From assembly GCA_946811695.1 (NCBI GenBank), contig OX328124.1, positions 29,878,148-29,942,147 of the forward strand: 64,000 nt of DNA, written 5' to 3'. Positions 54,261 to 64,000 of this stretch are shown here, piece by piece. Each line of letters begins with the position of its first letter. The stretch's first letter is position 1. The notes under the pieces were generated by a model. The model ran no database searches, was not told where the DNA came from, and saw nothing but the letters and a program-made list of their open reading frames with translations. Both the position numbers and the translations under genes were made by a program. The stretch is from Gonocerus acuteangulatus (lineage: Eukaryota > Arthropoda > Insecta > Hemiptera > Coreidae).

Positions 54261-56784
54261 TTTCAATTTAGTGATTTCAAAAATAAGCTATTCATTTCTA
54301 TGCTTGACAGATTGTTTACTAGTAGCATTGCTAGAGTAGAAAGAGACATAAATTTTTAATTCTGGAGTACTTAGTATGGACATTTGCAAGACACTACACG
54401 TTCGTATTTGTTAAATCTAATTAAGTTTAATAATTAATTCTCATACACTTTGCCCATTTAAGTCGCTTTGAAATAGGAAGGTAGTTAATTATTTATGGTG
54501 AGGGGAGGGTATTGACAGAAGGTTGGAGTCTCCCTTGAGAAAGACAGGGTTTGATTAGTTTTATTGTGGCCCTCTCCCAAGGGTTTACAAGTCTCAATCG
54601 GTCTCTTCTCACCTACTTTTAACTCTTTTCATTCTACCCTCAGGATTTATACAATCAGCAAGTACCTGCATCTTATTCCTTTGTTTTATCCAATACAAGC
54701 TTAACTTAATTATTTATTCATTATCAAAAAACGGGTGCGTTAAAATTCTGATAGGATCTCATTGTATCGAAGGATTTACTCATGACAATTGTAGGTTAGC
54801 TTTTAAAGCTTCTTCGTACTGAATTGAATGTTGCAAAACTGGTCACAATAACCTCCACTGAGTCTATTTTAATGTTAAAGTACTATCGAGGCCACATCTT
54901 GGTGAGGTTCTATAGCGCGCTGAAGCTCATTCCTGACTGCTTCCGACTGTAATTTAGTCGGAATACTGGGCGGTATTTTGAGGGTGTCCATTTTGAGGAC
55001 ATGATATGTTGCCGGGATTCCGCATTTGCTTGTTCAGGATTTCGGGTCCCGCACCTAAATAAGAAGGAGAAATAAGATGGACAATGCTGAAAAACAGACC
55101 GTAAATCGGAGACACAGTGACGAGTATTAAACCAAGACAATATAAATAGTGTAGCAATTAAAAACAAATCTTCACTTACATAAAATATTTCATACAAAAC
55201 ATCATAAGATCTGGACACCCCAAGGAGCGTGAGAATTAAAATTTGCAACTTTTTCGATTTTGTACGTCATAAGCACCAGTGGCTTGTCTGTTGGAAATGT
55301 CATGTACGTCTGTAAACTTAATGCCGTGTCACATGGTTGAAAATCTAAGCCCCTGAGCTTATGTCCTGCCGCATAGGTGTAGGCCACTGATGGGGGGGTC
55401 GGCTGCATCTACGTTCCGGTCCCTTTCACATACTATCTACTACTATTATTTGAAAAATTTCAGTTTGGGTATCAACCAAATAGCTAATGTGAACATGGTA
55501 CAAGGTGGCATCATTAGATTCAAAGACGATTTCTAAAATACTATGATGTAGCAACTTCTATTCCGATAAGTTCTTCCTCCCCTCAAAGCCCTGATGAGGT
55601 AGTGATTTTTTTAAATTTGAAAATATAGTTTTATTTATCCGCACCACCTACCCCCGACGAACTCCATGTTTGTTTTCTGGAATGTCAACTATCTCTTCTG
55701 TGTTATTTTAATTATAGTATTCTCGGAGTTTTTCCTAATTCAAGGATCATCGAATTTTGATGGAAATAAAACATATGGTCTCCAGAATGCTATCGCATTT
55801 TTAACGTTCCCTTGTGTTCATTTGGTTCTTAATGCTGGTGCACTGAACACCTAAATTGCAGACATTTAGAGGCGTGAGGCTCGGAGGAGCTAAGCTAGCT
55901 TTGCTATTAGTGGAAGCAACAGCCCTCTCCAAGTACTACATTCAAGTACCTCGACAACGGCGCTTTCAAGACTACAAACGTTCATCCATGTAGCAGCTTT
56001 CGTTTTCTAGCGAACTTTTAATACTGTTGGAGAAATGTTTACGGCGGATGGAGTGTGGTTTTGATGGGCGTGTCGCATTGAGAATACGAATATTGTGAGA
56101 TGATGAAAAGAAAGGAAGAAGATAGAGAGAGGTTATACTAGGGAAATGGACGGAGATGATGGTAGCTTGCGGTGATGATCCGAGTACGTTGACTTTGTGG
56201 GAGAGAACTAATGCAAGCCTCTTCCATCACGATCTTACATTCCTCTACTTCCTTTGTTCTCTCTACCTCTTTCTTCATTTACATTACTCTCTCCCTATTC
56301 TCACAAGTTATGTACTTTAATAATCCTTTACCTCCACGCTTCTATTTCACATTTTATATTCTTTCAAAACTCACTTATTCTTTCATTGTTAAAGTATTCA
56401 TAAACCCTTTTCTATTTAAACTGGTTCCTTATTTTTTGAGTGGCAACATAGTGATGATCCTTGGGATTTTTACATTTTTAGCATGTCCGTATGTGCTACC
56501 GCGAAATTAAGAGTATTTTGCGTTCGTGCCTACGGCAATGCCACGTGACGACACAGGGTTCCGTTTGATCACCGGACTTAGGTAACTCTTAGGGTGGCCA
56601 GTAGGTCTAGGATCGGAGTCTAATTTGGTAAAAATACAATCATTGTCGCAGGCTGTTTATTATGTAATCGTATGTCGTTTTGAATGTTGAAGTAACTTTG
56701 TATCCGTATACGTTTTACTAGTTCAAAATTCTTTGTTTTTACAAACTAGGCTCAGTACTACCTCAACAGCTGATTGAGAATAAC
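54261..56784. other. No recognisable gene
   Basis: Frames at 54910-55248, 55202-55408 (minus), 55666-55854 and 56211-56510 (plus) have no family signature; the last is hydrophobic. No TE ends paired. Confidence 0.35.
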
Positions 56785-56794
56785 ATGCTTACGG

Positions 56795-56941
56795 GGGGTC
56801 TCCCGTGGTCTAATGGCTAGCGCCTTGGATTAATAAGCGGGAGATGGTGGGTTCGATTCTCAACCTCCGGGAGGAATTTTATCATCCCACGGCTCGCTGC
56901 ACCCTGGATGTCGGCGCTAATGACCTAGATGTAGATGCGCC

Positions 56942-56981
<40 letters not shown>
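56795..56981 (+). mobile_element. SINE-C, complete, with TSD and poly(A)
   Basis: ATGCTTACGG at 56785-56794 and 56982-56991. Head GGTCTCCCGTGGTCTAATGG (A box; tRNA-Glu-like), B box GGTTCGATTCTC, then CGGGAGGAATTTTATCATCC, CTGCACCCTGGATGTCGGCG, CTAATGACCTAGATGTAGAT, GCGCCGT and an A38 tail. Reference copy for this family. Confidence 0.9.
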
Positions 56982-56984
<3 letters not shown>

Positions 56985-57246
56985 CTTACGGCGATAGAGC
57001 TGTAGTGCTCGTATCGATGGCAGTGACTACGGTCTCCACCTCAACGTACAAGATCATTTATAACAATAATACTCCTACGCTGCTGATCGCGCACATATTA
57101 GGGAATAGCTTTGTAATCATTATAATCATAACGGTTTCTTACTCCTAGAATTAACTTGTCTATGTCAAATGGCCACTGTAACTATTTCTGGTTTAATAAG
57201 CAAGGAGAAGTGGGATCCCAGCGAAAATGTGCTCAAAAATCAAAAA

Positions 57247-57435
57247 GCCCAACATATATAGCCACGTTGAATACACCTGTTCCCGTTGATCACAGAAGTT
57301 AAGCAAAAACAGGAGTGGCCAGTGTCTGAATGGGTGACCGTCCTCGTGCTGTTGGCATTATAAAAGAGTGGCAACCTGTAGATAGACCGGCGCATATAGT
57401 CCAGTTGTTGAGACACCATTTAAAAAAAACAAAAA
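57247..57435 (+). mobile_element. 5S-rRNA-derived SINE (SINE3 type)
   Basis: 57247-57357 is clearly a 5S rRNA head: GCCACGTTGAATACACC, GATCACAGAAGTTAAGCA (A box), GAATGGGTGACCG (C box), GCTGTTGGCA 3' end; the middle is diverged (CAAAAACAGGAGTGGCC in place of the GC-rich arm). It continues directly into a non-5S body, GAGTGGCAACCTGTAGATAG, ACCGGCGCATATAGTCCAG, and an A-rich tail. That body is the same as the 3' domain of long SINE-C. Hence a SINE, not an rRNA gene. Confidence 0.75.
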
Positions 57436-57439
57436 AAAA

Positions 57440-57580
57440 AAAAAAACAGAAGACAATTTTTTTATCTAAGGGCTCGTTGAAAAAATTCTCTGCTCCACCA
57501 GCAGATATTTAGGAATGGTGGCAATCTATAGGTAACTAGTGGGCTAGTTCCGGGCCTACCGTAAAAAATAAATAAATAAA
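57440..57580 (+). mobile_element. SINE-C 3' part, long subfamily
   Basis: GGGCTCGTTGAAAAAATTCT, CTGCTCCACCAGCAGATATT, GGTGGCAATCTATAGGTAAC, GGGCCTACCGTAAAAAATAA. The head is missing. Confidence 0.55.
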
Positions 57581-57589
57581 CCAAAGGAC

Positions 57590-57950
57590 AGCTAAAAAAG
57601 AAGCCGAATTCGTACATCAAGTATAGACACCCAGTGAGGAAGCTTAAGACATAATAGGATAACGAATGAAATATGTAGCTGGGAATCTTGTAGGTGGGAA
57701 GAAGTGATCTTTGCAAGAATACGCATTGGCCAAACCGGCATATCTCACATTTATTACCTCGAGTGCTTTCTGCCCTCCCATTTGCCAGGTTTTTATTCAG
57801 GATATATCCCTAAAAACACATTTTCCTCTAACATCCGCTGGGAAAGCCAAATAAGATCTTCCCGCACAGCTTGATGGAAATCCTTAACGACGTAGAGGGT
57901 GCAGTAAAGAACATAAGAAATGGACTCATTCCTAACCATCTACTATCCTA
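57590..57950 (+). pseudogene. RNase-H-type LINE C-terminal relic (second lineage)
   Basis: EEVIFARIRIGQTGISHIYY corresponds to the LTRLRIGHTRLTHSYL block of the other LINE. After decayed knuckle sequence, SLMEILNDVEGAVKNIRNGL-like residues mark the C-terminus (57860-57925). Frame changes and stops are frequent. The ARIRIG variant differs from the LTRLRIG form, so this is another LINE lineage. Confidence 0.55.
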
Positions 57951-58715
57951 ACAAATCTGTCCAATAATGAACTGGGGATGAATACAAATTAGAAAGAATA
58001 GTCAACAAAAAAATAGATTACTAAATAAGATATTGTGGTAATCGATAATTTTCTTCTTACTAACGGACTTTCTTTTTCTGCAAAAGTTAGACATAATTCC
58101 GCCTAAGAAGTATTGGAGACCTATTCAAAATGAGAATAAAGACGAATGATTTTGAGTGATGGATTGAGGTTGGGGGTAAAGTTTCATCATTTGTTGTGAA
58201 TGATTCTTTCCAAAGTTTTTCTCTGGAGGCTAAGGAAATGCCATCCTTCGCCATGAATATTTAGATTAACTTATTCACTAAAGTAAGGCAGGTTATTAAA
58301 ACTTTGTAAAACAGCCTAGTTAATGTATTCGAGAACGCTTAGGAGTAAATATTATAAAGTACTCTTGTTCTTTGGTTTTCAAATATCAAATAACTAGTTT
58401 TTCTTTAAGATATTCATAAATTATGGAAATTTGAATATATTTTCTGGCTGCTTGTGAAAGATAAAGTAAAGACTTGTTTTCCGTGGGAACCATTATTATC
58501 CTGTTCTGTTAGACAGGATAGGTATGAGCAGCAGACTAGGGATAGTTGGGATTGCGTGCATACCCATAGCGATACGAAAAGGGCCAGCTCCTATTGAAGG
58601 TGCTTCCTCTCATACTTTGTTGAGGGTTCTCCAAACTTACTCAATATCTAGTCTCTTTAGCAGGAAACTTCCGGCTGGCTAATAGTTCATACAACTAGTT
58701 ATCTTAACTATAACA
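57951..58715. other. No recognisable feature
   Basis: Nothing supported. Confidence 0.35.
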
Positions 58716-58719
58716 AGCG

Positions 58720-59180
58720 TGTAGATTTGTATGTTTGGGTGTCAATAACGAAAGAGCGTCAATAAATAACTACATACACAAACTTTCTGTTCACGCGACT
58801 TTGTCCGCGTGCAGTAGTGACTTTGGGCAGCTTTTTTTGGATATTTCGTTTGGTTTATTTTGGATTATTAACACCGTCGTTTGGGTATTTTAAAAAAATC
58901 ACGATATTAGACGTATAGCCACGGGGGATCAAAGTATACAGGCTACTAGGATTGCTAACATGTAATAGACCCACATACAGCTGACCGAGCGAAAAACATC
59001 AAATGTTTCACGTGATTCTTTACATTAGTATAATTTTTTTTTTTAATTTATGAACCGATTGACATGAAACAAACACTAAATGTTAAGTAAAGCTTACCAC
59101 AATATATTAGTGAAAACCGGATTAGTCGTTTCTGAGATTAGCGTGCACAAACGCTCAGGCAAAACGTCTAACAATCATTG
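58720..59180 (+). repeat. Possible non-coding TE remnant
   Basis: CACGCGACTTTGTCCGCGTG near 58793 and the later GAACCGATTGACATGAAACA, GAGATTAGCGTGCACAAACG resemble text common near 3' ends of arthropod non-LTR elements. No tail, TSD or frame could be found, so class and borders are uncertain. Confidence 0.35.
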
Positions 59181-59199
59181 TTTTGGGTGCTATTGCGTT

Positions 59200-59790
59200 A
59201 AGGCTCCAATAATATTTTTTCTCATATATCTTCCATGTACATTTTTATTGTATGTATAAATTATTATTTCTAAAATAATTTTTAAATTATAGTTATAACT
59301 TGTAATTTCTAAGCAATCTTTAATATGAAGACAGAAAATAATTTCGGAAATATAGAAGTCCAACAAATATGGAAACCATGTCCAGATGATTTATAGATAG
59401 GCTTTAAGTTTTCGTAGAAGGCGAGTTTATGTAGTTCTATCAAGCTTAAGGATTAGCTTTAGATGGATAAGCCCTTAGCTAACTAATGGGAACTTCAGTA
59501 GTCCGGTAATATACTATATTCCAGCAGACATTGGCTGGAGAACATATTTTTGGAATTGTAAAAGCTCGGGGATCGAATTGGTTTATCTCCAGGAAACAAC
59601 CAAGGCATGACAGGTTGATCCAATTTCTCTAAACCGGGCCTGCCGATGGCTAGGGCGGGTAGAGGCTGGATATTTTATTTTTACAGCCATTAGCGCCCAG
59701 ATGCAGGAATTCAATGAAATAATGTACATACTAGCCTCTTAGCTCTAGTCTCTACTAATTTAACACAAATTTTAAAAAATAGCTAGCTTA

Positions 59791-59795
<5 letters not shown>
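59200..59795. other. No recognisable feature
   Basis: TTTTTACAGCCATTAGCGCC near 59672 may be a reversed SINE-C tail remnant. Otherwise nothing supported. Confidence 0.35.

Positions 59796-59796
<1 letters not shown>

Positions 59797-59865
<69 letters not shown>
59797..59865. repeat. (AT)n microsatellite
   Basis: About 34 units; left flank of the palindrome. Confidence 0.95.
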
Positions 59866-59868
<3 letters not shown>

Positions 59869-59924
59869 TGATTTGTGAGACGGCTTCTCTCTCCAGCGGT
59901 GATTTTCCTCTCCTTACTGCAATA

Positions 59925-59954
59925 TTTCGTCGGGTTCATCTCCGACTTCTTCAG
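59925..59954 (-). ncRNA. Hammerhead-like motif, left arm
   Basis: Minus strand CTGAAGA, A, GTCGG...CCGAC (five pairs), GAAA, TATTGCAGTAAG. Confidence 0.5.
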
Positions 59955-60138
59955 GCTGCTATGTGTCGTCCTCGGTGGTTGTCAAGGGAATGATTTTTTT
60001 CCCGGAATTTCCCTCCTTTATAGCCCTGCTTCGTAGACTATGCTGGCCCGCATAGTCTACGAAGCAGGGCTATAAAGGAGGGAAATTCAGGGGAAAAAAT
60101 CATTCCCTTGACAACCACCGAGGACGACACATAGCAGC

Positions 60139-60168
60139 CTGAAGAAGTCGGAGATGAACCCGACGAAA
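60139..60168 (+). ncRNA. Hammerhead-like motif, right arm
   Basis: Mirror image of 59925-59954 with identical core and stem. Confidence 0.5.
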
Positions 60169-60258
60169 TATTGCAGTAAGGAGAGGAAAATCACCGCTGG
60201 AGAGAGAAGCCGTCTCACAAATCAATCATTTCAACCCCAGCGAAGTAACTTAAAACAA

Positions 60259-60260
<2 letters not shown>

Positions 60261-60320
<60 letters not shown>
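60261..60320. repeat. (AT)n microsatellite
   Basis: About 29 units; right flank of the palindrome. Confidence 0.95.
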
Positions 60321-60324
<4 letters not shown>

Positions 60325-60496
60325 AGGATGTTAGAGTGCACAAATAAAAAGTTTCAATTCTTCCGAAAAAAGAATGGCGGCGATTTGTCAGACGAACGGA
60401 AACCCTTAAAAAAAAAATGGGTAAAGATGGAATGGTTGGGATTCGGCTAAATAAACCTCAATATGATTTTGTTTTAAAAAATCTATATTTCGGACG

Positions 60497-60526
60497 TTTC
60501 GGCTACTCATTGGTAGCCTTCGTCAG
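60497..60526 (-). ncRNA. Hammerhead-like motif, left arm
   Basis: Minus strand, PLE-1 consensus (CTGACGA, A, GGCTAC/GTAGCC, GAAA). Confidence 0.5.
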
Positions 60527-60624
60527 CTAAAATGACAAAAAAAGAAATTAATACAAAAACAAAAAAAAAATATAATTGTGATAGGTAACAGACATACTTA
60601 CCTGTTTCAATTCCTTTTACCCTA

Positions 60625-61440
60625 GGCTTCAATTCACAGTCGAAATAGAACAGGACAGACAGCTCCCATACTTGGACATCTTACTAGACAGACTGACTGT
60701 ACTATTATTACTGACTGGTACACCAAACCCACATACTCGGGACGGTTACTTAATTTTCATTCATCCCATCCTTACTACCTCAAGATTAATGTAGCCAGAA
60801 ATCTCCTTCGCCGAGTCCTCTCCCTATCCCATGCTTCCTTCCACAATAAAAATATTAATATCGCCTCAGATATATTGGCACGCAACCAATTTCCCCCCAA
60901 CCTCATAAAATCCCTTGTTAAAAAAGTAAAATCCCAACCTCCCAACACTGTCTCTCCCAATTCTTCCCTAACTCCCAGTTCCCAAATGTTCCGTTCTCTA
61001 CCATAACTGACTGATAAACTTACAAAGACAATAAAAAAATCCTACCCTTCCCTAAATTTTGGTTTGAAAACTACCAACAAACTCAAAACCCTCTATACCA
61101 AACTCAAAGATCCCATCCCTTTTGAACAAACCACCCGTTGTGTTTACCAAGTCCCTTGCCAAACCCCTTCCTGTAATGGTGTATACATAGGAGAAACAAT
61201 AAATGACATTCACTCACGTCTTACACAACATAAACGAACCATCACTAATAAAGAAATAGATAAATCTGCACTTGCTAAACACGCCATTACACAAAAACAC
61301 ACTTTTAACTTCGACGACACGAAAATCCTTTCTACACAACGAAACAAAAAAAGACTACAGATCTCGGAATGTGTACACATAAACTTAAACAAAAACAATA
61401 TAAAACTGACCAACAAGGCATTTCTCCTATGTACGCTAAT
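60625..61440 (+). pseudogene. PLE-1 polyprotein C-terminal half: RT thumb and GIY-YIG
   Basis: First part (60632-60760): LQFTVEIEQDRQLPYLDILL, the Penelope RT block after the palm; a frameshift, then YLKINVARNLLRRVLSLSHA, the thumb region, ARNQFPPNLIKSLVKKV and a stop near 61006. The frame 61064-61534 holds KTLYTKLKDPIPFEQTTRC, VYQVPCQTPSCNGVYIGET (GIY and YIG elements), HSRLTQHK with the conserved Arg, and KRLQISECVHINL. The RT palm with its catalytic aspartates is missing. Order RT then GIY-YIG identifies an endonuclease-bearing Penelope-like element. Confidence 0.85.
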
Positions 61441-61961
61441 ATTTTCCAAATACTCTCCCGACCTCCCACCTAGATTTTTACCATGCCCCTTGGGTATCCT
61501 TCCATTAACACCTTTTTCTCCTTTCCTGTCATAAACATGCCTTTTGATCCTTACCGACATTTCTCCCACCACCTGCTGTTTTCAGCTACATATACCCCAG
61601 TAGATTCCTTTTTCCTTAGACACTTTCACAATGGTTACTTAATTGCCAACCTTGGTCTTCCTCTGCCGCTCGGCATTTCCATTGGTATGTAGTATCTTAT
61701 TTCTTTCTAAAATTTATTAATGATACTATTAGCTACTATATTTGTCATTGGTATGTAGTTTCTTATTTCTTTGTAAAATCAATTAATGTTACTAATTACT
61801 ATTAAAATCAATTATTGTACCTATTTACTTTTTCATTCTACTCATACTAAGAATTTAAGACGATATGTTCTTTTATAAGTTAATTGTATCTATAGTTCTG
61901 TTACCTATCACAATTATATTTTTTTTGTTTTTTGTATTAATTTCTTTTTTTGTCATTTTAG

Positions 61962-61991
61962 CTGACGAAGGCTACCAATGAGTAGCCGAAA
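61962..61991 (+). ncRNA. Hammerhead-like motif, right arm
   Basis: CTGACGA, A, GGCTAC-CAATGA-GTAGCC, GAAA, CGTCCGAAATATAG. Confidence 0.5.
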
Positions 61992-62469
61992 CGTCCGAAA
62001 TATAGATTTTTTAAAACAAAATCATATTGAGGTTTATTTAGCCGAATCCCAACCATTCCATCTTTACTTATCACCTCGACGGCTAACTATCTAATCATCA
62101 TGATAAAAAAAAAATAGGTTTTAATCTTGAAATGTATTGAAGGAGGACCAAAAAAAGCTTCCAGGACCAATCGAAGAAAATTTAATTTTGTTTTCTTCAC
62201 ATAAACGCTCTTGCATATCACTCTTGGCGTTTGATTAGTTAAGGAAGAATTTAGCCAAAAAAAAATTGGTAAAAAAAGTTACATGGTAGTATTACCTCTT
62301 CATTTAATTAATCGGTTGTTGGATAAACGATGTCAAATATTTAAAATTCATTTTAATTTCTAGATTAAATATAGACATAAAAAACTTTTAACGATTTTTT
62401 TTTAAAAAAATCAGCCCCCCTCTTTTCCCTATTTTTTATCAAATAAATTAATGAAAATAACTATGACTA

Positions 62470-62525
62470 AGTGCGCTAATAGCCAAGATTTGTTGATGCG
62501 CCGTAAAAAAAAAAGAAAAAAAAAG
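62470..62525 (+). mobile_element. SINE-C 3' tail fragment
   Basis: AAGTGCGCTAATAGCCAAGA, TTTGTTGATGCGCCGTAAAA with an A-rich end; only the last 40 bases of SINE-C. Confidence 0.55.
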
Positions 62526-62640
62526 TCATAAACTATGACTAAGGTGCTGTATTTCCGTCATTTTATTTATCAATTCCTTTCTATTTTTAATGATGTATGT
62601 TTTCCTTAATCTTCTAAGTTGTATTTATAACATATTCCTT

Positions 62641-62667
62641 CTGAAGAGGCTCCAAAAAGGAGCGAAA
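62641..62667 (+). ncRNA. Hammerhead-like motif, solitary (family 7)
   Basis: CTGAAGA, G, GCTCC-AAAAA-GGAGC (five perfect pairs), GAAA, TATGGTGGG. Downstream AATAAAGTTTGTGAAGC, TTCAGTGAAG probably belongs to the same decayed terminal repeat. Confidence 0.45.
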
Positions 62668-62699
62668 TATGGTGGGAAAAATAAAGTTTGTGAAGCTAT

Positions 62700-64000
62700 T
62701 CAGTGAAGTTTTGATGTGTTGATCTTCGGCCTATTTCGAGAATTCGCTAAATTTGAGCACAGGGTCAGTTGTCAGTTATTGTCTAATTCAACAAAAATAG
62801 TAATTATAAAGAATAATAAGGTAAACGCTATTTACTTCCGTTATTCGTAACTACTATCAACTACGTCTTACCTGAATAGGTTCAGATTTCACATTTAGTC
62901 GTGAAAGTTAGGTAATGAACATGCTATAAAGGGGAGCAAATAACAATTCGCACCTATCAGTTAGAAATCAGGTATTTCATTATTAAAAAAAAAAACAAAA
63001 AAAAACACGTCTTCCTATATTTTAAATGTAAAGCTTTTCTTTGGGATGTAATGGATTTATACAAGCAGAAGAATATCAGCTGGTGGATTCCTGTTATATT
63101 CACTGCGCAGGTAAAGTGGCCTTTACTATTATTGATTTTCGTTTAATTCAATTTAAGATACAGTTTGTAATAAATAATAAACTTTGCGAATAATATTTCA
63201 AATGACTCCAAGTCTATTGAGTTTCATTGGATGTGTTTGTCCTCTTGAACTATGATCTACCTTTGCAGCTAAGATATCCTTATTAAAAAAATACTTAGGA
63301 AAAGTCCTTCGAGCTATTTAAACTAAGCATTTTACGAGTACATGATATACTTTCTCCACCTAAGCAAGGACTAACAAAAAAATAAAAAATATTGTTTATT
63401 GTTCAGTCACGTTCTCCTAAAAGTCTGGTCATGCTCCGTTTCAGAATATCTCTCTCTTTGGGGTCTAATATAGCTAGTTTTGTTGCTAGATGACGACAAT
63501 TTATATTTTATATTGGCACATTAACAATTCGATCACTACTTTACAATTTACCTCTTGAGTGCCTAACCTGGTCAGAAAATATAGAAACTGTTGAGTCAGT
63601 CTTCAAAATATTGAAAATTATGCTTCTAAAAGCCTCGGTCAAATAATTTGATAATATTATAAAATTCTTGCTTATAAAATTCTTTATTTTTCTGACGCCC
63701 TTTGTAGCTCTCCTTGTGCTTCTTTACAACGTTATCCTCAAATATTATTGTCCTCTGTTATACTAAAATACGTTGGATAAGTTTATTACCCCAACGTTTT
63801 GCTTGGAGGAGTTCTCACTAAAATTTGCGAGGTCTATAATTATCAAGACATTTTATTTATGGACATTAAGATGTAAGGACATCTTTGAGAAGAATCCCAA
63901 GGATGGCTAGAAACACATTCGGAATACGTAAAGAATTCAATAAAAAATAAGTAAAAAATTATTTGACATAATCAGATTTTTGTGGAAATAGTTACACGGA
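62700..64000. other. No recognisable feature
   Basis: No coding, RNA or repeat signal supported to the end of the window. Confidence 0.35.

Larger units (their letters stand above)
59864..60229 (+). mobile_element. Near-perfect palindrome, Penelope-like (family 6)
   Basis: Two 180-bp arms (59864-60043, 60050-60229) are inverted copies with only a few mismatches, around a 6-base centre TGGCCC. Both arms carry a hammerhead-like motif directed outwards. An asymmetric tail (TTTCAACCCCAGCGAAGTAA, CTTAAAACAAAA) follows only the right arm. Both flanks are (AT)n, consistent with insertion into, and duplication of, an AT microsatellite. No coding part. Confidence 0.8.
60419..62103 (+). mobile_element. 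PLE-1, best coding copy
   Basis: TAAAAAAAAAAT flanks it (60407-60418, 62104-62115). Left terminal repeat in inverse orientation (about 60421-60592), truncated coding region (60593-61660), right terminal repeat with hammerhead-like motif, and the 3' tail TATCACCTCGACGGCTAACT, ATCTAATCATCATGA. The left arm joins the coding part at GATAGGTAACAGA/CATACTTACC without the full repeat. Confidence 0.9.

Noticed and set aside
57247..57357. 5S rRNA gene
   Set aside because: The head is diverged in the middle, is a single copy, and continues into a SINE body with an A-rich tail.

Overview
This is eukaryotic nuclear DNA, AT-rich throughout (roughly one third G+C by eye), with no bacterial-style operons. 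Its mix of Penelope-like elements, Jockey- and I-type LINEs, tRNA- and 5S-headed SINEs, hAT, Harbinger-like and Helitron elements points to an animal, most likely an arthropod (possibly a chelicerate; the assignment is weak). I found no intact host gene. The one host-like coding trace is a frameshifted fragment resembling the pseudo-methyltransferase/enoyl-reductase part of a fatty-acid synthase (16086-17000). Nearly everything else I can name is a transposable element, and many insertions are bounded by target-site duplications (TSDs) that can be read directly.

Layout. 0-9.5 kb: foldback Penelope-like relics (2464, 2816), diverged dispersed repeats, several SINEs, and a Penelope-like (PLE-1) foldback at 7446-8271 nested in an older relative. 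9.8-18.6 kb: a hAT-type MITE (9812), an I/Jockey-type LINE 3' end with a triplicated zinc-knuckle segment (10734-12170), a 1.2-kb foldback (13272-14450), the synthase-like pseudogene, and a second 5'-truncated LINE with a perfect TSD (17520-18619). 18.6-27 kb: mostly unannotatable sequence plus a 998-bp hAT-type element (24498-25495) and a SINE (26076). 28-38.6 kb: two large PLE-1 copies (27991-29991; 37129-38279, the latter inside a Harbinger-like element), tandem and CT repeats, and two more hammerhead-like relics. 40-50 kb: a third LINE copy on the minus strand, paired SINEs, a 1.65-kb foldback (44427-46080), a non-autonomous Helitron (47079-47747), a PLE-1 fragment, and a TIR MITE (49855). 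50-64 kb: a SINE next to a Jockey-clade reverse transcriptase pseudogene, further foldbacks including a nearly perfect 366-bp palindrome (59864-60229), a 5S-rRNA-headed SINE, and the best preserved PLE-1 copy (60419-62103).

The most interesting thread is a short RNA-like motif: CTGANGA plus one purine, a hairpin, then GAAA. It occurs about 18 times in at least seven otherwise different terminal-repeat families, always pointing outwards where there are two arms. It resembles the hammerhead ribozyme core reported from Penelope-like elements, and the hairpin sequence differs between families while pairing is kept. A purine is consistently extra relative to the canonical hammerhead, and stems I and III could not be verified, so activity is unproven. 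PLE-1 insertions have 12-bp TSDs, and four of the five have inverted arms (two of these also carry a GIY-YIG segment); a 3' tail is present on one side only in those four. A second thread is SINE modularity: a 5S-headed and a tRNA-headed SINE share one 3' domain, and one SINE family ends in a 29-nt T tract.
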